A stretch of 64,000 bases of DNA from Mortierella alpina (GCA_029449245.1 JANATF010000003.1:1674001-1738000), one strand, 5' to 3'. Shown: positions 46,737 through 57,626, counted from the stretch's first letter. The notes: generated by a model from the letters alone, not told the origin. Program-made: numbers and translations.

Positions 46737-48985
46737 GCACTGGCCCACTTGTGCCTGAGATCCTAGGCCTGCATACGGGCCATAACAACCATATGGCGCC
46801 TCTTATAGGCCGATCACGGCCGGATCTTGCAGATGCTCGTCGACTAGTGCCGAAGTGCGTATAATGCGACACTACTGGTATAGTGGGCTTGTCCAGAGCG
46901 AGCTCGATCGTCCGTGCTGCTTGAATCGCAATTATAACCATTTTCAAGAATCGGCTAGATTCGCCATCGCAAAGGGCTCAGGTTGGCTTTTTGCGAATGG
47001 GTCGATTCCGCAACGTAGACTGTGAGGATGAGCAAACCAAGAAAAGAGTGCCGGGTGTGATGTACCACACTGCGAGAGCTCGAGAAAAGTGGATGGAATA
47101 CTCAGGCGCTAAAAAACTGAATTTATAAAGTCGCCCTCCAAAGCTGAGGTCAGATGCTTGAAGAGAGCCTGGGAGCCACAGTGGCTCTCAATGGCTACTG
47201 GGTGGTCCAGCCAGCAGTGCCAGGCACTCAGTGCGATCCGCGAGGACTCTCCGGTGCGCTGCATGGTGTTTATATAGCATTATATGTAGTTTTGCACTGC
47301 TCGCAAACTTAAAAGAAAGCACTGGCCCACTGTGCCTGAGATTCCAGGCACCTGCATATGAGCCATAGTATCCATATGGCGTCTCTTATTGGCCGATCAG
47401 AGCCGGTTCTTGCAGATGCTCGTCGACTAGTGCCGAAATGCGTATAATGCGACACTGGCGGTATGGTGGGCTCGTCCAGAGTGAGCTCGATCGTCCGTGC
47501 TGCTTGAATCGCAATTATAACCAATTTCAAGAATCTGCAAGATTCGCCATCGCAAAGGGCCCAGGTTGGCTTTTTGCGAATGGGTCGATTCCGCAACGTA
47601 GATTGTGAAGATGAGCAAACCAAGAAAAGAGTGCCGGGCGTGATGCACCACGCTCCGAGAGCTCGAGAGAAGTGGATGGAATACTCAGGCGCCCAAAAAC
47701 TGAATTAATAAAGTCGCCCTCCAAATCTGAGGTCAGATGCTTAAAGAGAGCCTGGGAAACGCAGTGGTTCTCAATGGCTACTGAGTGGTCCAGCCAGCAG
47801 TGCCAGGCACTCAGTGCGATCCGCGAGGACTCTCCGGTGCGCTGCACGGTGTTTATATAGCATTATATGTAGTTTTGCAAAGCTCGCAAACCTAAAAAAA
47901 AAGCACTGGCCAACTGTGCCTGAGATTCCAGGCACCTGCATATGAGCCATAGCATCCATATGGCGTCTCTTATTGGCCGATCAGGGCCGGTTCTTGCAGA
48001 TGCTCGTCAACTAGTGCCGAAATGCGTATAATGCGACACTGCCGGTATAGGGGGCTTGTCCAGAGCGAGCTCGATCGTCCGTGCTGCTTGAATCGCAATT
48101 ATAACCAATTTCAAGAATCTGCATAACCAATTTCAAGAATCTGCAAGATTCGCCATCGCAAAGGGCCCACGTTGGCTTTTTGCGAATGGGTCAATTCCGC
48201 AACGTAGATTGTGAAGATGAGCAAACCAAGAAAAGAGTGCCGGGCGTGATGCACCACACTGCGAGAGCTCGAGAAAAGTGGATGGAGTACTCAGGCGCCC
48301 AAAAACTGAATTAATAAAGTCACTCTCCAAAGCTGAGGTTAGATGCTTAAAGCGAGCCCTGGGAGCCGCAATGGCTCTCGATGGCTACTGGGTGGTCCAG
48401 CCAGCAGTGCCAGGCACTCAGTGCGATCCGCGAGGACTCTCCGGTGCGCTGCATGGTGTTTATATAGCATTATATGTAGTTTTGCACTGCTCGCAAACCT
48501 AAAAAAAAAGCACTGGCCAACTGTGCCTGAGATTCCAGGCACCTGCATATGAGCCATAGCATCCATATGGCGTCTCTTATTGGCCGATCACAGCCGGTTC
48601 TTGCAGATGCTCGTCGACTAGTACCGAAATACATATAATGCGACACTGGCGGTACGGTGGGCTTGTCCAGAGTGAGCTCGATCGTCCGTGCTGCTTGAAT
48701 CGCAATTATAATCAATTTCAAGAATCTGCAAGATTCGCGTTTAACGATTTATGATTCAGTTCAAAGGAACCCGCTATTGTAGCTGGATTCGCCATCGCAA
48801 AGGTCCCCTACCCATCCCGAACGGGCTGATTCCGCAACTCAGATGGTGAAGATGAGCAAACCAGGAAAACAGTGCCTGGCGTGATGCAGCATACACAACA
48901 CCAGGGCATCAAAACTGTCGATGGAAAGATCAGGCGCCAAAAACTGCACTAGTCCAAAGTCGCACGCACACAAATGGTGCCTCTA
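46737..48985. repeat. Tandem array of about 590-bp units (three full copies plus a diverged fourth)
   Basis: The same sequence recurs at spacings of 581, 584 and 607 bases, measured from the anchor gtgcctgagat at 46751, 47332, 47916 and 48523. Each unit then carries a tgcagatgctcgtc block, the block ctgcttgaatcgcaattata, a gattcgccatcgcaaag block, gatgagcaaacca, aagtggatgga, and gtgtttatatagcattatat. Copies 2 and 3 are nearly identical; copy 1 is somewhat diverged, and copy 4 is more diverged and lacks its last part. No frame is kept across copies, so the unit is probably non-coding. It lies between the kinase and RNase H2B genes. Its origin is unclear: locally amplified flanking DNA or a satellite-like element. 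Confidence 0.9.
48739..48785. mobile_element. 47-bp insertion in the last array copy, flanked by 7-bp direct repeats
   Basis: In the other copies gattcgccatcgc is continuous. In the fourth copy a 47-base stretch interrupts it after gattcgc, and gattcgcc then follows again, so gattcgc flanks both sides (48732-48738 and 48786-48792). This is the shape of a target-site duplication. No terminal inverted repeats are obvious, so it may be a deletion relic of an element or a filler insertion made during repair. Confidence 0.5.
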
Positions 48986-49523
48986 AAACATCCAGAGCAG
49001 AAAGACAGCCCTCTCACCTTCATCCTACATGTGGAAATACATAGTAGGAGACAGAAGCTTGTAACAGGTACCTTGGAAGTATCCAGTAGTGAGCTGTCAA
49101 GATAAGAAATCTCTTCAACATGACTTGAGTCTTGATTATCCAGGTCGATCGGAGGGGAGAAGCCAGAATGGGATGTGACTTTCACAGTTTGCAAATACTC
49201 ATATTCTCTTCGACACCTGCTAACAAAAATAGTTCCCTTTCAGCTAAAGCCTCGGATAGACCATTGAGCACCACTACGGTTGCCAATGGTCACCGTATAC
49301 TCTTTCCTGTGTCCGAAATATCCTCTGAACAAGATGGCCTGCAATCCTTTGACAACGCTCTGCGCACCTTTTTGTTAATGCGACTTTGGGGGTTTTTTGA
49401 CTATCAATCGACGGCCGCCTCATACATTAGACTTCAAGTTTGAGCGCATTGCATTAACGCTAGACTCTTATTAAACTGTTGCTTTGACGATCTAAATGCA
49501 GAGTTGTGTAATAGGTACGCTGC
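48986..49523. other. 3' flank of the RNase H2B gene, no gene seen
   Basis: The array similarity fades out near 48985. The following 540 bases up to the RNase H2B stop codon hold no supportable coding region on either strand. A short frame at 49132-49443 on the + strand has no recognisable features. Confidence 0.4.
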
Positions 49524-50876
49524 TCACGAGGCCTTCTTTGCAAAGAAGCTAGAAAGTGGTTTCATTCCTGCAGTGCTCGCCTTGGCCAGCTTCCTTTGAC
49601 CCACCGACATTTTTGGTTTCTATGGTTTGTGGCACCAAAAGTGTCATGTCATGTTAGAATCAGATCGATACCCATTACATCAAAGAAATCAGCTGCTTCA
49701 ATGGGTTGTACCTTGACGTCCTTGGCCTTGGGCTCCTCGTCCAGATCCATGCCTCTTTTTCCAAAATCTGCGCTCGAAGGGAGCTGTGTCCTGCTTTCCA
49801 GCTTATCGAGTTCAGGAAATCTATACACGAGAGATTGTCGTTAGACAAAGTAGAGCGATGGAATTCCTTAGCCTCACTCCATGCTACTCCAACACCTACT
49901 GGTATTCTGCAGACAGTTTCGTTGCCCAAGAGTCTGCGAGATAGGCTGATACGATTCTTAATGATGCTTGCGTGATGGCCTCTATGCAAGGGTGAAAATC
50001 GCGAGAAAGCGACGTAAAGAATGCAGTATATAGAATCATTAACAAAGCGAGCATTGGAGCTTAGAACCTCCCCTACCTCAAGTGAAAACTCAACTCCTTA
50101 CCTGAGCGACATGCCTCAGGCAATGCCTCGGTGTAAGCGATCGAATTCCGGAGAGTCGGAACCATCTCAAACTTGTTGACTAGAGCCTCGACTTTACGCT
50201 TCAGCCAGCTCATAACTTTAGCGTCGTCCAGCCTGAAGGTTTTCAGTGCGGAGGAATCCCGAACTTCGCATACGAGACGCAGATCCCTTTCAACATGCTG
50301 GAGTTGAGTCAGTTGTCTTAGTGATGCGTACTGGTCGCTCTCAAAGATGTCCTCCAGAATCAAAAAGCGGCCCTCAGTGTTTTGTGTTTTTTGGCGCATA
50401 ATATCCAGAATCGGGATGAACATGAATATGGAGTCCATGGGTGTGATAAGGTATAATGATCCATCTAGAGGGCACGATCGGTGCACCAGGCAAGCAAGGC
50501 CAAGTGTGATAAAGGTGTGCACAGCCGTTCAGTTCACGAGCAACTGGATTATGAACGGTTCAAATGTCGCACTGTACAAGTCAAACGACAAGCTGTACCT
50601 GACTGGATGGTGTCCTCAACAAACCAAGATCGAAGACCTTCTGAGTCTGATGCCTGCAGTTCGTACAACTGTCCATCCTGAATAACATATCTTGAAGGAA
50701 GTCCTATGAGTTTACGGGCTGTCGTCTCAGAAAGATGGCTTATGCAGTATACTTGAACGCCGATTTGCCACGATGCCGTTACCTGACGAGGGATTGGGCA
50801 ACAATATGCTGATGGGATCCTGGCTGCTTGCGGGTACTATAGAGGCAATGGCGAGTCTTTGATTAAAACGGTGCAT
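49524..50876 (-). CDS. RNASEH2B: Ribonuclease H2 subunit B
   Basis: Exons 50783-50876, 50599-50703, 50102-50464, 49900-49981, 49712-49820 and 49524-49619 give 282 residues; all joins keep phase. The family is recognised from the N-terminal triple-barrel region (IVPASSQDPISILLPNPSSG, GQLYELQASDSEGLRSWFVED, SDGSLYLITPMDSIFMFIPIL), the winged-helix part (a helix LDDAKVMSWLKRKVEALV, then ITQASLRIVSAYLADSW) and the end MSVGQRKLAKASTAGMKPLS followed by SFFAKKAS. The last block is a PCNA-interacting (PIP) motif with the double Phe. RNase H2 removes ribonucleotides from DNA and RNA in RNA-DNA hybrids; subunit B holds the complex to PCNA. The start at 50876 gives MHRFNQRL before the conserved block. 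The gene is divergent from TRAPPC2, and the two starts are 391 bases apart. Confidence 0.92.
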
Positions 50877-51267
50877 AGTAGGCTAGTAGGCATGTAAGAC
50901 GTCTGTACGATAGTCATTTGACTTGTACGTTCTAGAGCCGTACCTTGTGGACCGATGCAGATCCTTTGTTGAAGTGATGCAATCATTGCGGACGAAAAAA
51001 AAAAAGGAATAAAGTGCCTAGTAGCTGGCCCTGAGGGATCAATGGGTTTCTTGTTGCTCCTTGGACGTTTCTTCCTTGATCCCAATGTGAGAAGCGTGGT
51101 GTCTGATGCTTTGGTTCAAGACTCGAGGAATGAACAACAATGAAGCGCGCGAATTCAGACCGCTCAAGGAACTTTAAGGGGCCTTGAGGGCCTTGTTGCT
51201 CAGCCTTGCCCGAGCAACGCATCATTTAGCACCACTTGCCCACAGTAACAATCACATACCCAGCATC
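50877..51267. promoter_or_regulatory. Shared divergent promoter of RNase H2B and TRAPPC2
   Basis: This 391-base spacer separates two start codons pointing away from each other. It includes a run of 10 A at 50996-51005 and a cagcatc context just before the TRAPPC2 ATG. No TATA box was seen on either side, as is usual for housekeeping genes. Confidence 0.55.
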
Positions 51268-52166
51268 ATGGCAACTCACTCATCATCCAGCAGCGGCGGC
51301 TCGGGCATCGGAAGTGGGCCAGTAGGCTATGGCAACACTCCTACCTGCTACTTTGTCATGATTGGCACAAGGGACAATCCCATCTACGAAGCAGAGTTTG
51401 TCTCGGTGAACACTGCAAGATCATCCTCAGGAGGCGCCACCATCCCAGAAGCAAAGGTACACTGGAGCTCGTGGAGAGTTGTCGTTCTCTGTTCAGTTAT
51501 GCTTAGCCACGAGTCAGGTCTTTGACGATGCTGTATCCGCTATCTGCATCTGACAACTTGACGCTGCCATTTTTTAATAGAAAGAAGAGTTTCGCCACCT
51601 GAACCAGTTCATCGCCCACTCAGCACTAGACATGGTCGAAGATATTCAATGGAGCACAAGTCAAATGTATGCAAGAACCGAACATCTACTCAAAAACAGC
51701 CGGCATTGTCTCTATCGCCATTTTAATATACCACGCTATGGGGTTTTGCTAATTTACCCATTTCTCGTATGCCTTCTCACTCGTAGGTATCTCAAGTCAA
51801 TCGACAAGTTCAATGAGCGGTTTATCTCTGCATATCTCACCGCCGGGAACATCAAGCTGCTGCTGTTGCATGACGCTAAAAGTGAGGATGCGATCCGGAA
51901 CTTTTTCAACGATTGCTACGAACTTTACATCAAGGTAAGAAAAGAATGGGCGCGCATCTGGTTGGCGTTGATCTTCCTCGCGGCATGCTTCACGCGTGTA
52001 TTGGGTAGAGCAATGGTGCGCTAGTGGACTAGTCACTAATACTTCTTTCTCGAAAATGGCTGGATATAAATAGACGCTACTCAATCCCTTTTATGAACCC
52101 AACTCGATCATCAGCTCGGCAGCATTCGATACCAAAGTCAGACTTAGTGCTAAGCGACACCTATAA
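51268..52166 (+). CDS. TRAPPC2: TRAPP complex subunit 2 (sedlin/Trs20)
   Basis: Exons 51268-51456, 51581-51666, 51787-51934 and 52074-52166 give 171 residues. The sedlin start is clear: YFVMIGTRDNPIYEAEF, then the helix HLNQFIAHSALDMVEDIQWS, KSIDKFNERFISAYLTAGNIK, FFNDCYELYIKTLLNPFYEP and the end AFDTKVRLSAKRHL. Family members have about 140 residues. The surplus is a Gly/Ser-rich N-terminal stretch of about 25 residues and a short Ser/Gly loop (ARSSSGGATIPEAK) at the first intron. The protein is a core longin-fold subunit of TRAPPII and TRAPPIII, which tether vesicles and activate Rab1/Rab11-type GTPases at the Golgi. The ATG at 51268 was chosen because the frame upstream lacks family similarity. 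Confidence 0.93.
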
Positions 52167-52412
52167 GGATGGCACAAAACTCGCAGAATAAAAAAAAAAG
52201 GTATAGGAGCGTGTGTTCATGTTCATATCATCATATCAAAGAGGGCTCATGGATCAAGGATAGCGAGTCGGTGGACAGGGGCTTGCAATTCTGTTACGGA
52301 CTAATCGATTCGGTGCCTGGCATATATCACGACTCCTTTGAGTGGAGGAAGCTTGACTTCTCTCATCGTTCCATTCTTTTTCTACATTTCTCGCAACTCA
52401 AAAAGGATCATC

Positions 52413-53243
52413 ATGATGGAGTCTTCAAGTCATCAGTCTGTCAATGAGATTGTTAATTCGAAAGAGCCAACAAGCGACCGTGAGCAGCAACGTCAGTCCA
52501 TGCTTCTCCAGCTGGACCGGCTTCAGGAGCAGGAGCAGCGGTTCCAGCAAGAGTCAAGAGGCTTTAGCAATACTACAAGAGCTCGCCGTATTCTCAAGTT
52601 CTCATCCTCAGCCTATTTTGCGTGGGCTCGAGCTCAAGCAACTGGATCTGCGTATTGTAAAAAAAACGCTGGCCCTCAAATAATTTCTGCTTCGCCCAAA
52701 AAAAAAAAAGGTGACCATTTCCATCGTGCTGACTGTTGCACCTTTCTCGCACCTCTAGTGTTAATAGGTGGCGGCACTCTTTGTCTGCTATTCCCCGACT
52801 GGTGGTCCGGCGCGTACTCTATGTAATTATAACACACACACACTCTCTCTCACTGTAACGTGGTTAAGGCTCACTTAACTCCTTCTTGCACATTAACCCT
52901 ATTTTAACGTATCCTCCGGGTCCATAGTGCGATAGGAGTGATGATCCATCTTGCGGAGCAAAAGCCGTCGCGGCACCACCTCAAAAACAACAATCTAAAG
53001 ACCTCAGCCAACCGGGCTCAGAAGGTGCAAAGCCCGAAGTCATCCAAGGCAGCGCTGTTATTTTTAATGCCTTCAACGGTCTTGCGTTCACCCCTCATCC
53101 GCTCAATATTTTACATCATCGCCGCATTGCCTTGCTTCCTAAGCGCACCCAATTTCTCTGGTGGACTGTGCCTTGCCTCTGCAGGCTTGACCTATCTCGC
53201 CGCCGCGACTATGGATGGACGACGGCCTAGAAAGGCGGCGTAG
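52413..53243 (+). pseudogene. Frame-disrupted locus: coiled-coil region plus a C-terminal membrane segment
   Basis: Coding-like sequence jumps between frames. From 52413 one frame reads MMESSSHQSVNEIVNSKEP and a coiled coil (LDRLQEQEQRFQQE). At 52548-52560 the hexamer caagag occurs twice, separated by one T. After it the coding-like sequence is in the next frame (ALAILQELAVFSSSHPQPIL) until TAA. Further on, 52950-53080 reads well in a third frame (SAVIFNAFNGLAF), but the hydrophobic end (SIFYIIAALPCFLSA, GLCLASAGLTYLAAATM) is again in another frame. I could not find splice sites that mend this. It is either a decaying gene with at least two frame lesions, or an active gene with introns I failed to see, or a sequence error. 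The family is not recognised. Confidence 0.45.
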
Positions 53244-53473
53244 AAGAATATCTGAGAAGAAGAGTATAGTTCACAATAGGCAGACGTTTCTCAGTAGTAC
53301 ATTAGCAATTACAACAATTTGTTTTAAATCGTCTCCGCTAGGCTATGTTGTGCGAAAGCTATTTGAATGGGGAAACTGCTCATGCAATCGTTTTCTGGAT
53401 GTGGTGGACCAGTCCTGTGCCTAAAGCAGATACATCCATAAAAAAATAGTGCGAGTGAATAAAATTGCTGCTT

Positions 53474-55273
53474 TCACTGCTCAAGGCGTAATCGAATGAT
53501 ACTCTCCAGGTCGCAGCAAGTTGAAAATATTTTTTTTTTACCTTCCAGTCCATTGTACAGAAAGTAGTTGAGAAGCGGTGCATCTTTGCCTGAAAGCGTC
53601 TTGAGAATATCCTGTGCCAAAAATCCTCCCAGAATAGCGCACACAGGTGCGATTTCTGCTGATGCTGTTGAGACAAGTGTTCTAAGGTGCATAGATCGTA
53701 TGAAAAAAAAAGAACGGAACATTTCAGTGATAATATGACTTCTCAGTCATTCCTCTCACTCTTCCATAGTGGACATGGCCGAATGTCACGTCAAGCAAAC
53801 GGTGATAAAATAATCATACTGGAGCAGATCATCCTCGACAAAAGTGGGATCCACTTGAGCTGCTTTTAGCCGCTCGTCTCTCAGTCTAAACATGGCAGCC
53901 ATATCCTCCGCGTTGTTACTTTGAGGCAGCCTTCCGTTGCTCTCCAGTTGGAACAACCATAGAACTAGCATCCCAGAACAAAAAAAGAAGCCATTGTAAA
54001 CAAAGTGCGGGTAAGAAGTTTTGTCCACATTGTATTGCATCCGCATAGGAGGCGGAATAGAGTTATAAACGCAAAATAGGCCAACAGCTGGGAAATTCGT
54101 ACCTTGAATGGCAAAGAACAATGGCGAAACCTTGCGCTTCAGCACCCTCGGTTTTGGGAAGCCCCAGCATGTCTCCATCGTGCTTGAAAGACTGTCATAG
54201 TCCTGTCTCTTGTGTGAAATGGTTGTCTCTGGCTCCTTCCCCTTTTCTGATGCGGGTTCTTGAGATTCCCTAATGAATCATATATCAACCAGATTTTTTT
54301 TTGGGGTCAATGGCACAGCAAACTTTTTAACACTTTCCGACCAATAACTCGGGAGCCCTCTTTTTGATCCGATCCATGACATGGGCTAATACTCACTCGC
54401 GGTATTCGTGATGCGTCAAGTCGCAAAAGATGTATCCGAAGAATCCATGTGTCCTTGCTGCATACAGCCCAGTCTTCGTTCCCCTGCAGGCATGATCAAT
54501 ACGCAGCTACAATTAGAAAGAGAGAAAACGTAGCAACTCAGTAACAGAGTCGAAGTTGATCACAAAATAGGGATTAACATGCAACGGTGTAAGGGCCATA
54601 CCAACTGATCTGGGTTGACCCCAGTCAAGCAAACAATGTTGAACTGCGTAAAATACGAGTCCGTCTTGTGTGCAACATCATCCTGATCCACGATCACCTT
54701 GACCCGAGGATTCAAATGTCTCGCCTTCTCTGCCGCCGCCTCTGCCCGCTAATTTGAGTTAAAAGGTGGTAGAGAAGCTGGGTAAGCCCCCAGTAAAAGA
54801 AACCCATTCCCTGCGACATTTGACAGTAATGAAGGTAAGCTGGCCATGATTCGCTTGCGCGTCGTACATTGCGACCAATATCTTCGTGACGGATCAGGAA
54901 CTGGGCACCCAGGTCTTCCTCTGTGACAGTTTCGTGTTCCAGGAGGGTGATCGATCCCACGCCTGCAAGGATGATGTTCTTGCAGACCTCGTTGCTTAAT
55001 GCGCGCATGCCCACAATCAGAATTGACGCGTTCCTCATCCTAGCGCAGCGCGATTTCCCGTATCACACAGAGTAGAGATAGAGAGAGTTAAGTTGTGTGC
55101 TTGTCGTTCTCAATGGAGTAGTCTTGACTTTCACCCTGCTTGCGTGTCGCTTGGTGGTGATAGAGTTCAGTGGGAATGACAGTATCTTAGAGCCTTCTGT
55201 ACCTGTGCTGGGCTTCGAGACCCCAGAGACGAATCTGGCGGTCGTACAGTGCTGCCTCATCTACCGATCGCAT
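53474..55273 (-). CDS. AOS1: SUMO-activating enzyme subunit 1 (AOS1/SAE1)
   Basis: Exons 55203-55273, 54868-55039, 54602-54748, 54397-54506, 54103-54269, 53820-53964 and 53474-53681 give 339 residues, near the 346 of human SAE1. The start MRSVDEAALYDRQIRLWGLEAQ is typical. The adenylation-fold half has ASILIVGMRALSNEVCKNII, ITLLEHETVTEEDLGAQFL and RAEAAAEKARHLNP. The C-terminal half has APVCAILGGFLAQDILKTLSG. As in all SAE1/AOS1 proteins there is no catalytic Cys; the partner UBA2 carries it. The pair forms the SUMO thioester for transfer to UBC9. The last residues are uncertain: the frame runs on through GLEGKKKIFSTCC to TGA, but a donor gtaaaaa at 53541 could instead splice to a shorter tail. 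The gene is head-to-tail with UBA3. Confidence 0.9.
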
Positions 55274-55529
55274 TGATTCAAGAACACAGGTGTAAGCGAT
55301 CTTGCGAGATGAAGGCACCAATGCATTTGCTCTACGTCAAAGACACGGTTGCATGGAAGCAGGTGATCCCGGTCCTCACCCTCTGTGATGCTGTGCTCCA
55401 TGATCTGAATGCTGTGGGAGTCCTGTTGTGAATAGCGTACGATATGGTGTGAGCTTCAAGAACTTATGGCACATATTCTCAGTTGAGCACAGTCACTTTT
55501 TTTTTAAAGCACTTTATATATTCTTGGCT

Positions 55530-57526
55530 TTAGATAAAGGTGACCTGGATTTGCATGCTGAAAGGAAGAGTCGAGTCTGTGATGGTGACCTCGTCTCCGG
55601 TTGAGAACAGCTCCTTCAATGACTTGGCGAGATTAGGGCGCATGGCTTCCTCCAATTGCTTGGGTGCTTGCATATACAAAGGTTTGCCTCCAATAGCGAA
55701 ACTTGGCCTCCTCAGTTGTCTGAAAGCAGTTCCATTTCAATAATAAGAACGGCATTAGAAGAGTAATTAAGACGCGATACCTTTCATAAAACACTTCAAG
55801 GTCCGAGGACTTACACGTCAGGTTTCTCCTTGAGATAATCCATAAAGTCCTCAAGCGTCTTGTCACCTCCAAACTCGAGCTTAGAGACAGAGTTGCTGCA
55901 TACCGGGCAGTCTTCCTTTCGCTGATGCTCAAAGGTGTACGTGTATACGCTGTCGTTTCCGCTGTACATCATGTAGTTGTCCAGATTCTTGGCGCATGTC
56001 GTGGCAATCTTGAGAGCCTCGTTACAGCACGATGCTAACGGTTGAAACGGCCCAGTGAGCAAAGTGAGGCGAAGTATGTTAGATTCGTGCGGTTTTGAGT
56101 ATAGAGCCTGCAAAATTGTACATTGATAGCTCAAGTCTTACCTGCAATGATCGCGTTGGTCGCGGCAATTGCAGGGATGATGTTCTTGACGACACCCTGC
56201 GTCAAACTATAGGTGACGCCTTGAATGTTATACTGTTTTGCTCTCGCAAGGGCGGTCTCGTAGAGCCACTGAATATCTTTTGGATCGTCGGTGTCCATCT
56301 TTCTCTCTAGTTTCGTTGCATTCCCACAGTAAAAACCGTTAGTAAATAACACGTGAGTTGGTCGAGCGTCAAGCTAAAGAAATAACTCGGCGCTGTTGCT
56401 TACCCCCATGCTTATTTGGCCATTCCAGAACAGAGGCCCATTCGATACAATGCTCTGGCAGACGAGGTGTATTGGCGATCGTGCACAGGGGAAATCCCGT
56501 GGGCTTGCTCAGCATGTCCATTGAACATTCATAACAGGACGTGATCCCAGGCAGGATGACACGGGCCTGACCCTTGAACCCTTAATACGAGAGGAAAAGG
56601 TTTGAGTAACTCTGGAAGCGCTTTCTCACACCGCTTTTTGCTCCGCCTTGTTGTTAGCAATTCATGAGGTGCCATACCTTCCGTGCCACCATCAATCAAA
56701 GGCTTCAGAGTGTCCGGATTATCTTCGTCGCGCATACCCACAAGAGTCGCATTAATCCACCTCCTGGCTTCGACGGAGTCGAGACCACAGATGACAAGCG
56801 CAAACTCCTGGTAAAAGTCCTCGTCCTTGTCCTGGATTTTGCAATAGTGACTATGGTGTTTGTCGTTGTACGAGAAGAGTGGTGGTGTTCAGCTGGGCAC
56901 GTTCCTACTTTTGGCGAGATGAAACGCAGACTATATAGTCTTCTATCCTACGCGGCATCACTTACGGAGTGACAGTAACACCCTGAACGCGCTTGTTGAT
57001 AAACTCTGCTGCGGTAACGGCCTTGGGCTTGCCCACGTCGGCGCGTCTAATAGATGCAATAGCGGAAAGAATGCATGCTTTCAAGTCAGAATACTTTAAC
57101 GGAGAAATCTTCTTTCCAGGGGTTCCCTGTTTTCTTCCACTGTACCTGAAAAGGAATTGTCGGTTCAAGTTGGAGACATCAATGGTATCCATGTCAATGA
57201 CATGAATGTCGCAAAAGCCCGACAGTGCCAAATTCTTGAGGATTTCGCAGCCAAGGCCGCCCGCGCCAATGACTAAAATCTTGCAACTCTTGATGAACTC
57301 TTTGATCTGTAGAAAGGGCATTCAGTGCATTGTGCGATGACGCGTAGCCATTGGAGCCAGTTCACGGATAGACCAACAAGGCATGTGTACCGCAGTCGTC
57401 GTAATGCAGTTCGAAGCATACCTCTTCTTGGGGCTCAAACTCAGGATGGATGAGACTGGTGCGGTCCAGCAGTTTGTAGATTCCCGCCCAGCGCTCATGG
57501 TCGGTGATTGTTTGTGTGTCGATCAT
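55530..57526 (-). CDS. UBA3: NEDD8-activating enzyme E1 catalytic subunit (UBA3)
   Basis: Exons 57422-57526, 57146-57306, 56966-57046, 56678-56850, 56404-56580, 56142-56306, 55815-56034 and 55530-55719 give 423 residues. The nucleotide fold reads [39 protein letters not shown] and [20 protein letters not shown]. The middle part has [15 protein letters not shown] and [20 protein letters not shown]. The catalytic Cys lies near residue 206 in [19 protein letters not shown], and two CxxC pairs (CYEC, CPVC) bind zinc. The C-terminal ubiquitin-fold domain ends SMQIQVTFI. With ULA1/APPBP1 it activates Rub1/NEDD8 for cullins. UBA2 of the SUMO pathway was considered, but the short length, EHCIEW context and lack of a long C-terminal tail favour UBA3. 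Confidence 0.92.
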
Positions 57527-57626
57527 GGTTGTTGTAGATTGATTTCGTGCAAGTCTGAAGTGAAAGGGCAAGAAGACACTCGCATGCAAGAGGGAGAACG
57601 AAAAAGGGCCGTCGTCACGTGGGTCT

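Noticed and set aside
47309-47623. Open frames of 60-106 codons within the tandem array
   Set aside because: They are not kept between copies: frameshifts and changed starts occur in each unit, so selection on a protein is unlikely.
55530-57526. UBA2 (SUMO E1 catalytic subunit) as the partner of adjacent AOS1
   Set aside because: Length (423 residues), the [19 protein letters not shown] context and the ubiquitin-fold end fit UBA3; UBA2 is longer and has an extended tail.
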